From Climacium dendroides (Eukaryota; Streptophyta; Bryopsida; Hypnales; Climaciaceae): 64,000 nt of DNA. Below are positions 36,201 through 46,309 of this stretch, piece after piece. Each line of letters begins with the position of its first letter. The stretch's first letter is position 1. Made by a program: the position numbers and the translations under genes. Location of the stretch: positions 10,664,001-10,728,000 of the forward strand of contig OX467082.1 in NCBI GenBank assembly GCA_950106755.1, in the 5' to 3' direction. Below the pieces are notes generated by a model. The model ran no database searches. It was not told where the DNA came from and saw only the letters and a program-made list of their open reading frames with translations.

Positions 36201-37170
36201 AGTGTTCTTATTTTATTCAGAAAAAAAAAATTGAATTAATAAAGGACTATGAAGAATAAATTAAAATGGACATTACATAATTCCTCAAAAATAACCGACA
36301 AACTAAAAGTACAATAACTTTCATCTTAGTAGTAAACATGAAATGACCCAAATCTTTGCACCGAACTATAAATCTAAATAACCAATTTCAAATTTGTACC
36401 TTTGGAATAATTTTTTTAAGAAGTACTTTTAGAGGTGTGGGTGCCTTGCCATTGAAAACTACATATTATACAATGACTTTTTTTACCATAAAGTCAAAAG
36501 TTTTAAAAAATTTCAAGCCTTAACTCCTAAATGTCCCAGATACCAAAAGAAGTTTGTGAAATATCACTTGTAGTTGGTGTTAAATATTATGTAGCTAATG
36601 AAAATTACAACTTATAATCACAGTTTGCTAATTTTCTTGGTGTAGAGAATTATGGTAACTTTGGTGAGTTTTATAATAGGATATATGCTTTAATATTTAT
36701 GGGATTAAGAAGTTTTATACTTTAAACATATAGATGTTGCAATGAAGGTAGTGAAACCCTTTAAAACTATCTTTGTATTTTAATTAATAGTATGAAGTTA
36801 TATGTAAGGTTATAATGTTTACATACTCTCTCCAAAAAATTATAGTAAGTTTGGTTTTGAGAAAGACTAAGTACAAAAGGTAATAAGATATATAGGGAAT
36901 TCAGAAGTCAAAAGTTCTAAGAAAAACTAGAAATATTTGTAGTCTACCAACATGCATACATATGAGTTAACATGTTGTTCTCCTACATTTTCTACAAAAT
37001 GAAAATGAAGATTTTTTATCATGAAATCACCTATATGTTTCTAATATGTTAGCCAAAGTTGAAACATCTTAACTTGCATATGTCAAAGACTTCAAATTCA
37101 AAATGTACATATCTTGTGAATGATAATACATGTAGGTAAACGTATGTTTTACCTACATATGTCAAAAGAC
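33201..37170. other. AT-rich spacer with scattered CCAATTGG sites in 34.4-36.0 kb
   Basis: No gene is supported; short frames such as minus 34665-34922 and plus 35680-35931 have no recognisable motif. Exact CCAATTGG occurs near 34433, 34933 and 35998, with variants between, so 34.38-36.02 kb may be a decayed piece of element 1. The rest (33.2-34.4 and 36.0-37.1 kb) lacks both motifs. Confidence 0.5.
33600..33643 (-). repeat. Interstitial telomere-like TAGGGTTT cluster
   Basis: TAGGGTTTAGGGTTTAGG followed by degenerate units. Opposite orientation to the cluster at 17094-17142. Together they bracket element 2 and its flanks. Confidence 0.6.
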
Positions 37171-37898
37171 ATATTGTAGCCAATTGGTGGTTATAGGGTG
37201 ACCTACATATCTTGTAAATTGCTAATTACAAGATCTATTTTTGGGAAACATTTGTAAATTCATCCAATATAGAGATAAAATCATGAACATGTTATGATAT
37301 AGATAGAAATTCACCGAACAAATTTCAATGCAAAATATAAAAATGTTTCAAGCTAGAAGGGTGGCAAAGTTTGCAATGAAATTATTTAGAAATTACACAT
37401 GTTTGGCAGATTTTATAAATCTTATCACTCATTACACTTGTCCAATTGGATATGGCAGGGGCCACTACCTGTGTTCATTGCCCTAGGTTCCATATTTTTC
37501 AGAATAAATTTCAGGTGACATTCATCATTTCGTACTCCGTGTCGTCAGAGTCGTCATCATTGAAAACGCCGCCAATTGTCACACGCGTATGGGTTTCACT
37601 AATTCACCCTCTATGATCCCTTAGTGCATGGAGTACCCAATTGCTGCACACACAATGCACAATTGGCACTTGGCCATGGCTGGTCTCTATTAAGCATCAC
37701 AAACAATTGGAATAAACTTTTACCTTATGCTTTGAGAGTGTTGGCCGATTTGGGAAGTCTGGCGCGTTCAACTTTGCAGAAGCTATGGAGCTCAAGTGTT
37801 GTTCGTGTTCGCGAGGTATGGATCCTTTCCGTGGTCTACCGAAGATAAATTCTTCCGCGCTATTCTTGGTCGACCCACACTAGAGGGCCCAATTGGAT
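37171..37898. other. 5' flank of coiled-coil gene 1, with an 18-bp direct repeat
   Basis: CCAATTGGATATGGCAGG occurs at 37442-37459 and again at 37889-37906, where it contains the ATG used for the gene below. A 74-codon plus frame (37624-37848) lies between in another frame. The repeat could mark an alternative first exon or a duplication that produced a second start. Confidence 0.45.
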
Positions 37899-40187
37899 AT
37901 GGCAGGTTTGCAGGACTATGTAGATGGTCACATGACTTTGCCCCCAGTGAATGTCGATAGAGTCATCCAGTTCGTGAACAGCTTTTCTCCAGTTCGCTAT
38001 CGTGGATTGGTGGATGGATCGACAGTAAGGATCACAAAGGAGTATGTTGCCGTGAGCTTGAAGCTGATTGATTCACGTCTATCCCAGACCACGCGCGATC
38101 CAGAGCAAGATGTCTATCGGGTGTGTAGTAAGAATTTGAAGGAGTACCAATTATATGTGGTGTCCTGTTTTGAGGGCGGGTCATTGGCGGAGGTCCTGGG
38201 CAAAGGGTGGAGGAAGTCCCAATTGCGCCACCGATGTAAGGACATTGTTGATTTCATCGAGCAGCGATTGTGGGCTAATACAGCGGATGCGGAATTTGTG
38301 GATACCTCGATTGTGCAAGCAGTCTTTGGCATTATGAGAGGCAAGTAGTTTGCTTGGGCCCGACATGTTTCCCAATGGATGAAGGAAGACATTTCACGGT
38401 TCCAGAGTGGCGATGAGGTATATCGCTCCTCCCATCGGCTCCGCAGTGCTCAATACTTGTCCATGCTTATAGATTACCAAATAGGGCCGAAGGTGCCACC
38501 GCCTGATAGTACTGTCTGCATTGTCGATGTTGACGAGAAACTGGAGGCTGCTGAAAAGCAGAATTCCTCACTATCCAAACGACTAGAAGAGCTTCAAGAG
38601 AACCTCATCCAATTGCAAGTTCATGCTACCCTGGCTGCGACTGCTACTCAGTCCACCGAAGCGCAATTGAAAGACCAATTGCTGAAGACGGAGACAGAGT
38701 TGGCACAGTCCAAATCTGATTTGTCTAAGGCCGAGGATGCCGCGGCTGAACTGACAGCCCGATTGGTGAAGGCAGAAACCGAGTTGGCACAGTGCACAAC
38801 CAATAGGATTTCGGAGTAGACGGCGCTATCCACACAACTGAGAGAAGAGAAGGCTTACTCGAAGGCCATGTTCCGTAGCCACAACAAATATAAGGAGAAA
38901 TGTGAGAAGCTACGGAATGACCTGCGAAATTCCGAAAAGCAGAGAACTGAACAATTGGGAAGCTTCAAAGACTCCACAAAACAGATTGAGGCAATCCTTC
39001 ACCAATCGGGCTGTCAATCGGCTGAAGCAGACTTCAAGGATGATCTGGAGGCACGCACAAATTGCAGATCCATAGACTTGCACGTTTCAGATAAAACAAT
39101 TGCAGGTGTTCCTTTTGTTACAACTACTGTCTCCTTTATTGCTCTTTTTCAGAAATGTCTGATGGTTTAGGGATTATTCCCACCAAGACGATATTGTGGT
39201 AACCTTCCTGGTTTGTCGTCGATTGGCTTTATCTTACTGGGTCATCACTACAATAGTGTGTCTAATTGGTGTGTCCTCCTTGATCCTCTCCAGTGTCCAA
39301 TTGGTGTTTTGTGCAGGTGGTGTGGTTCTTGATTCGTGGTCTGCTCACTATGTCCTACTCGATCGTCAGTAGTGTATCCAATTAGTGTGTACTACGGGGT
39401 CCTCACTGCTGTGTCCAATTGGTATTGTATATATGTAGGTGGTGTTATTCCTGGTGGATCTGTTTCACTGGAAGCTGTGTGGGCAGCGGCTGACGATTTG
39501 TACCTTGGCCATTTCGGCAACTTGTTTTCCAATTGGGATGCGGATTTCCCATATCCAAAATGGGAAGCACTGTGGTGGATTGCAAAAGACTATGGGCAAT
39601 CACCTACACCTCCTGAGCACCGTTCTCTACACGAGTACTACGCCATGAACTCCTACCGATGGTCATCAGAACCGCCGGAGGAGGTTTCCAAACATCCCCA
39701 TTTCTGCAGATTATGCGATCGGCAATGGATGTGGTTCAAAGATGCAAAGTCCATTGATGCGGTCTACTACAATTGGCCAAAGATTCCACTTGATCTTTTG
39801 AGCTCCCGAGCTTGCTCTGCGTCATATTATGCCTTCTATGAAACCCACAAGGTCCACTTGGACCCCGTGTGTTTTAGAGCGTCTATTTTTTGTGCAGTCC
39901 TTGCCAATTGGTGTTCAAAATTTGATTTGGTCATTGATGCTAACAAGGGTGGGACAGAGTACCAAGACATGATGTTGTATGTGAAATTGAACTATTGTTC
40001 AAGTAGAGTCGTGCGAGTTCTGGAACTAATGTGCCAATTGCAGTTTCTATACGACTCTCGCAGAAACATTGTGCTAGACCACACGAGCCGATGGGGCATA
40101 GCCGAAGAATGGAAAAGAGTTCAGCGAAGTGATGGAAGCGGCCGGGTGGGCAAAAGGGGGCGCCAACGCAAAGGATGGCGGACATAG
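37899..40187 (+). pseudogene. Coiled-coil gene 1 of element 1 family, two in-frame TAG stops
   Basis: Two exons, 37899-39105 and 39439-40187, with a 333-bp GT/AG intron in phase 1; about 651 codons. Residues 1-150 form a globular part starting MAGLQDYVDG. A coiled coil (about residues 205-370) follows, with repeated AETELAQSK-type text. Exon 2 has a domain with WEALWWIAKDYGQ, HFCRLCDRQW (C-x2-C), YYNWPKIP and LNYCSSRVVRVLELM. The same domain, with clear similarity, is in coiled-coil gene 2 at 48.8-49.4 kb. Stops: TAG 38346-38348 and TAG 38817-38819, with frame kept. The function is not recognised; a gag-like or DNA-binding structural protein of the element is a guess. The C-terminus is Arg/Gly/Lys-rich. 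The intron contains four GTGTCCAATTGGT-like repeats. Confidence 0.6.
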
Positions 40188-40860
40188 GAATACATTGGTA
40201 TTTCTAGAAAATCCTCAGTTACTGAGAGCGTAGTAGCTCCCAGGGTTATGTATGGCACTTGCTAATTGGGTAAGGTAGTTGGGTATTTGCAAAAGGATGT
40301 TTAGCCAATTGGTGGTTACAATTTTCAGGCGGCATGTTGGTCTTTCATCATTATGAGGTTGGGAATTCAGTTGCGGGGAGTGTAGATGGAACTCCCTCCC
40401 ATTGTAGCTTCTCCCTTCTTTCCTTTGACCCCACGAATTAAAACAGCCATATGAGGATGACCTACCAATTGAATAGGAATATGACCTCGAAGACTTCTGA
40501 ATAACCATGTATGAGTTTGTTGAGTGTTCAAATATGCTTTATTTGTGGTATGGGTTGCAAATTGGAAGCTGAAACTGTGTGATTTGGATGTACAGAATTA
40601 GTTCCGTGAAATCTGTAGATCCAATTGTGGGTATTGGCGGACTCATCGTTAATGAAGTTCACTACTATTGTTTGCCAGTCCATAATGCTTTTGCCAAAAT
40701 TTCCTTTCCAAGTTCTTGTGATTCCTGGCGAAGCCCATGCCAATGCTGATCATGTATCCCGATTAGCACCTACTTCTCGAACACTATCCCAATTGATGAT
40801 GGCCTAAGCTTTGGCCTCTTATTTGTTGTAGCACCTATCCAATCGGAATACAGAGATATA
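40188..40860. other. Motif-bearing 3' flank of coiled-coil gene 1
   Basis: Contains GCCAATTGGTGGTTACA near 40304, similar to GCCAATTGGTGGTTATA near 37181, so the two sites bracket the gene. Other variants lie near 40467, 40620, 40790 and 40840. Short frames here are unsupported. Confidence 0.45.
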
Positions 40861-42010
40861 CTGGATTACTTCACCCTGAATCACCTATCTAATCAGAATA
40901 TGTAAAATATTTTCCAATACTACATCATTAACACTATAAAATAATTACGGAAAATGTTTAAATATATTTTAAATGGAATCTTTTCAGAATAATTGGAATC
41001 TTTTCTACATATTTTATATTATTTTGGAATATTCCAAATATATATTTGAATTCTCTAAAACACTTTTGCAATGTAAAAGTTAATAACAATCACAAACACC
41101 AGCTCAACGAGTCACCAACAAGTCACTTCATTCAAACATAAATCTTTGAGAATCAATCATTGTTGTTGTATTTAGTTTTAGAACACCATTTTTTGTGAGC
41201 ACCTAGATATAGTACATCTTTGTGTGCTCCTAAACTTTCAAACACTAATCATGGTCTTTAAATTTATGAGAGAGCTTGCAATGAATGACCTGTTGGTTTT
41301 GTTCAATTTTTTTAGAAAACAACTTATGATCAAACCTTATAATCATGTAATGTATACGGTAGATTTTTCTAAAAATTGATGTACAATCTCATGACTAAGT
41401 CCTCTTTGAGTTTCAACGGTGAAGTTCTCTACATGAATACCAATCAAGAGATACAATTGCCTTTTTGAAAGCATCACAAGAAAGTGATAAAATTTTAGGG
41501 ATGAGCATGGTCCTTTAGGGGTTAAGCAATTTGACCTATATTTGGCAGTGGTAAATCCAGAAAAAAAATTATGACCGCGTTCGAAATAGGGTTTTATGAG
41601 GATTGCAAAAAATTGCAACTTGTAATTTGCATTTCTCAAATTTATACAAAATTCCAAAGTGCAAAGTAACCTGTGACCCGAAACCGTTCAATTCACAAGC
41701 TCTAATGTACAAATGAGGTACATCTTCCCTTTCAAAATCCGGTCCTTTAGGGGTTAAAGTAGGTTTTATGTAGATTTTGAGTAGGTTTTATTTACATCAT
41801 TTTTTGTTGTTTTTACTTTTAATTCAACATGTGTAATAATCTTCACTAATTTCAATGATATAACATTCTTTAAGTTATTTACTTTTACTTTTTAGATATT
41901 TACTTCTTTTACTTTTAGTTATTTACTTCTTTACTTTTACTTTTAGTTATTTACTTTTAGTTATTTATTTATATTTATTTATATATTTAGTTACCTTTTT
42001 GACCTTTGTT
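40861..42010. other. AT-rich spacer with TTTACTTTTAGTTA low-complexity run
   Basis: No gene is supported. 41875-41990 is a simple repeat of ATTTACTTTTAGTT-like words. CCTTTAGGGGTTAA occurs near 41512 and 41742, a small direct repeat. Confidence 0.5.
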
Positions 42011-42016
42011 GGATAA

Positions 42017-42165
42017 TTGAGTCCTTTGATGTTTCATTTCTTAAATTTGAGAAATGAAACATCAAAGGACTCAATTATTTAAGAAATGAAACATCAAAAG
42101 ACTCAATTTAAAATGTGAAACATCAAAGGACTCAATTTAAGAGATGAAACATCAAAGCACTAGCA
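42017..42165. repeat. 26-bp perfect inverted repeat plus tandem copies upstream of the dioxygenase gene
   Basis: ATTGAGTCCTTTGATGTTTC... is followed after 8 bp by its exact reverse complement (arms of 26 bp, about 42017-42076). Further copies of GAAACATCAAA(G/A)GACTCAAT follow at about 42084, 42117 and 42146. A related copy (GAAACATCAAACAATTCA) lies at about 43960, downstream of the gene, so the gene is bracketed. It may be the subterminal repeat of a separate small element. Confidence 0.75.
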
Positions 42166-42313
42166 GCATTCTTATTTCGAGAGCAGCGATGTTGTATTGT
42201 CAGAGAATTTAGAATTTAGAAAAGAAAGAAGTGAAACCTTAACAGCTGATAAGGTTCTATTCTTATTTTGCTAGCGCTAATGCTGAAGAGATTGTTTCAT
42301 TTCTTAATTTAGT

Positions 42314-43409
42314 ATGGAATATAAGTGTGATAGATGTGACAGAAAAATGAAAACTCAAGCGCAACTTGAGTTTCATTATAAGTCTAAAAAACATGCTAAA
42401 AAGGATGTTAAATCAACATTCTATGCTAGTGTAAATGTTACAAGCCCGGATGAAGTTGTGATAGAGAAGTTTAGATCACAGGGTATTTCGATTCCAATGG
42501 GAATTCACCATGTTTTATATGTATCTAAAAAGATAGATAATTTAAATGCCTTAAAAGAAATCACTACTTCTATAATTTTGGTAGAAAACAAAACAGTAGT
42601 AGCAATAATTGATTTTAATTTTTTCTCAAATGAATTAATTGACATATTGACCACAGAATATAGTATACTATATAAGGCAGGAGGAATAGTAGATAGGGGT
42701 AAGGAGAAGAGAGGCGGGGATATGGTTGTTTTCGGATGGAGACTTATACCGCTCAAATTTGGTATATATGTGCAAAGTAATAGAAAAGGTAGGGAAAGAA
42801 TTATGCCAATTTCGGCTGTAGATTTACACACACTTAGTGCCCGAACAGCTAATAGAGTATACGACGTGTTGAATCTAAAAATATCATCTTGGATTAATGA
42901 ATTGGAAAATTTAGTGTCTAGGGAATTCGGAACATTGTGGGGTCGAATTGGATATTCTCCATTTACGACAATGAGCGTGACAGAGAACTATTGGTCACCT
43001 GACCATATAGATGATAAAGATGGGGGTTCTGGATTCATATTTTGGATTCATGAAGGTAATCTTCTTTGACAAAATTTCTTTTAAAACTAGTATAAAAGTA
43101 TCTCATTGTATGCTATACTAAAAGTTTTTAAAAAATTGTTGGATTTATTAGTGTTTGATGTTGTAATTGAATTCAACATATTTTGCAGAGATTGTAGACC
43201 ATTCTCAAATTGAACGGGCACAATTCTGTATGAAGGACTATGGATTATTTTTCCGTCCAACGCGTGGGACCTTAATATGTTTTGATGCTTCAAAAATAAA
43301 CCATGGTACAATTCAAAATACAAGGTACAAGCAATATGGAGTTGCCCTCTTGGTGAAGCCCATTGTTTTAAAAGCAGGTTTAGAAGCATTAAAAAATTTA
43401 GGATTTTAG
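42314..43409 (+). CDS. C2H2 zinc finger plus 2OG-Fe(II) dioxygenase, TET/JBP-like
   Basis: Two exons, 42314-43055 and 43189-43409, with a 133-bp GT/AG intron (GTAATC...TTTGCAG) in phase 1; 320 residues, no stop or frameshift. Residues 5-27 form a C-x2-C-x12-H-x5-H finger (YKCDRCDRKMK). The second half has double-stranded beta-helix oxygenase signatures: NYWSPDHIDD gives the Fe-binding His231-x-Asp233, and KINHGT gives His286; Arg293/Lys295 follow at the position that usually binds 2-oxoglutarate. Size and spacing resemble the small TET-type enzyme of Naegleria, which oxidises 5-methylcytosine; several TET/JBP proteins in fungi are transposon-borne. Alternatives are an AlkB-like or prolyl-hydroxylase-like enzyme. 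It is AT-rich, lacks the CCAATTGG motif, and is flanked by repeats, so probably belongs to its own element or is a host gene. Confidence 0.65.
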
Positions 43410-44085
43410 GTACTAATGGAGAAGTACTAGAGTTGCATCATAACATTATTCATTTAAAAATTGTGAATATCTTGTTTGTAATCAAATTACAAAATAATTT
43501 TTTAAGTGTAAGTTCCAAATTTTATACAAAACACTAGTGATAGCAATCATAGATCTAAACGTATAGATATAGAATCTAAAATGTTTAATGTACAATGCTT
43601 ATTCATACATCAAGTTCATCAAGTTGCCATTAGATGTTTTGAACGTTAGGATTGGAGAATAGACTTTATATGGAAATTTTGTAATAGTAAAAATGTATCT
43701 ATTTTAATAAACATAAAAATAAAATAGTAAAAGTCATTATAAAAAAATTATATTAAAATAAAGTACTTGATTAAAAACTAAAATTAATTAAATTTTTTTA
43801 GAACAACCAAAATTAAATAAAAGGCAAAATGCAAACTAAAACATTAAAAGAATATAAATAATAAAACATTAAATAAAATTATATTAGCCAATTAAAAACT
43901 ACAATAAAAATATAATAGTCAATTAAAATCTCAAAGGATTCAATTATAAAATCAAAAATGAAACATCAAACAATTCATTTGTTTGGCTTATGTCATTGAT
44001 TTATTTACTATATTTTAAGTACTAACTCAGCGTTTTTGTGTGTTTAGAAGATTGGTTCCACCTCTATATATGTAACAATAACAAT
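43410..44085. other. AT-rich 3' flank of the dioxygenase gene
   Basis: Contains one diverged GAAACATCAAA...TCA repeat near 43960. Nothing else seen. Confidence 0.5.
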
Positions 44086-44087
44086 AT

Positions 44088-44550
44088 AACCTCTATTTAT
44101 GTAAAACAATTTACCTCTAAATATGTTATAACCCAAAACTGCTATTTATGTAAAAAAATTTACCTCTAAATATATTTTAAGCAAAAACCACTATTTATGT
44201 AAAAAAATTTACCCCTAAATATGTTTCAAGCAAAAGCCGCTATTTATGTAAAAAAATTTACCTCTAAATATGTTGTAAGCAAAACCGCTATTTATGTAAA
44301 AATAATTTACCTCTAAATATGTTATAAGCAAAAACCGCTATTTATGTAAAAAAAATTTACCTCTAAATATGTTATAAGCAAAAACCGCTATTTATGTAAA
44401 AAAATTTACCTCTAAATATGTTATAAGCAAAAACCGCTATTTATGTAAAAAAAAATTTACCTCTAAATATGTTGTAAGCTAAACCGCTATTTATGTAAAA
44501 AAAATTTACCTCTAAATATATTATAAGCAAAACCGCTACTTAATATGTAA
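44088..44550. repeat. 49-bp minisatellite, 9-10 units
   Basis: Units of CTATTTATGTAAAAA...TTTACCTCTAAATATG...AAGCAAAAACCG begin near 44092, 44143, 44192, 44241, 44289, 44338, 44389, 44439, 44489 and a degenerate one near 44537. Length varies by A-run slippage. Central units are nearly identical, outer units more diverged. Confidence 0.9.
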
Positions 44551-45780
44551 AATTAATTCATAAAAGTAAAATAACACTAATAAATTAGATACATTAGAGG
44601 AAAATTCGGGCCTAGGGAGGACCACCTTAGAAACCTTTGAATATTCTCCTATACCCTACTCAAATGAAAAACTTTAAACTATAAAGTAGTTCAGATCATC
44701 GTATAAACAAATTGGTATAAAAATGATTTGAAAGGTTATTCTAATGATTATTCGAAATACCAATTTTAAAGTTCAATGTTGTTCTTTGGGAAGAAGTAAC
44801 AATTATAATTACATTGAATTCTTCTTGGAATTTTGATACTTCTATTGAATTTCTTATGTGCTAGTGGCCGGCACAGGTCAAGCTGGTTGCCTACAATACG
44901 CTATAGTTTTATTTTCTTACAATATATGTGGCCCTAAATTCATCTAACCATGAATGTATTTTTAGAAGATTTAGAGGAAGAAATAAGATCCAAGAAGATA
45001 TGCAGAAAATGAAACTTTAAATGCATTATCAGCATTATTTGCTAAATTTTAAATAGTGCATTATTCAAAATTCAAAATTGTATATATTAATGAAAAAAAA
45101 AAATTCCATCACGGTTTATCTCCTGCATTTTTTTAATTTACTTACAATATATTATACATGAATTGATTCTTAAATAAAACTAGAACAAAGCCCATTGCAA
45201 TGGAATAATACCATGGTTGGCTTGATTTTTCCCCACTTTGCATTACTGTAAGGCATGAAATTGTGAAGCATAGTACCTTCATCTTATTGGATGAAAATTG
45301 TATGGATGAGAATGTGACCATCAAATTGGATGAATTTGTGACACATTATGAAATTGAAAAACGCCAATAGAAATGGTAGTAAAGTTGTAGTAGACATCCT
45401 ATTAGGGCTGATTTTTGGATTATTTTAGAAGATCTTGAAAATTATCTAAAATACACCAACTTTAAAGTCTATATTAGAGTAGAAGATCTATAACTATTCG
45501 CAAACGGAATAACCTTATACCTTTTGACTCATTAATTAAAGTGGGATGATTCAAAGTTTTGTATGTATGTATGTATTATATTCTAAAGAGCCAATTTGAA
45601 ATTCTATTTAAAAAATAAATTCTAAGAAATTTTTTTGTACCCACCCTTGCAAAATAGAGACATTTTATGTAATCACTTTTTAAGTATGTAATCAATTTCA
45701 GTTGAAATGCCATGAAATTGTAAAATCACCCACCTTTCAAATGTACATATTTTGTACATTTTTGCCGCAGTGTATGAGAA
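44551..45780. other. AT-rich spacer
   Basis: No gene is supported; minus frames at 45142-45324 and 45726-45911 have no recognisable motif. CCAATTGG sites begin again near 45806. Confidence 0.5.
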
Positions 45781-46054
45781 GAGCATTTGCAAAACCATTG
45801 ATACCAATTGGGAAATGATTTGGTGAGCATCCCCTTACCGAAGTGATGAAGGAATCGTTGGATAATGATAAATAATTGGCCCATTATGAAAAGACTGTAT
45901 GATAATACCAATTGGGAGGGTGTAAGAAACGCCTAGCCACCTAGCCGCCACAACAGTATGTGACATGGACTGGTGGATGACAGGAGGCTACAACCTTGTT
46001 TTCCAATTGGAGAAGATGAAGTTCATGAGAGGTGCTTAAATTGTAGGATCAATT

Positions 46055-46270
46055 GGTGTAAGATTGCAGTCGCTTGTGCACGGAAGAGAATTCGTAGTTT
46101 GAGATTGTGCGCTCGATGCGTTGAGATTGCAGTTGCTTGTGCGCGGAAGAGAGTTCTTAGTTTGAAATTGTGCGCTCGGTGCATAGAGATTGTAGTAGTT
46201 TGGAGAAGACTTGTGAGCGGAAGGGAGTTGCTAACGTTTTCATCACGCTCGCTTGTAATTTTCCGAAGGC
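46055..46270 (+). repeat. 63-bp tandem repeat in the leader of coiled-coil gene 2
   Basis: GATTGCAGTCGCTTGTGC at 46061 and GATTGCAGTTGCTTGTGC at 46124 start two close units; decayed GTGTGCGGAAGG-type pieces continue to 46285. The unit length is a multiple of three, so a 122-codon frame (45973-46341) appears; I treat it as the repeat translated, not a gene. The array lies just before the ATG at 46310. Confidence 0.7.
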
Positions 46271-46309
46271 TTGTGTGCGGAAGGGGTGAGAGAAGCAAAC
46301 GTGGGAGCA

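Noticed and set aside
44088..44550. CRISPR-like array (regular 49-bp repeats)
   Set aside because: The whole unit is repeated, with no unique spacers; a minisatellite in a plant genome.
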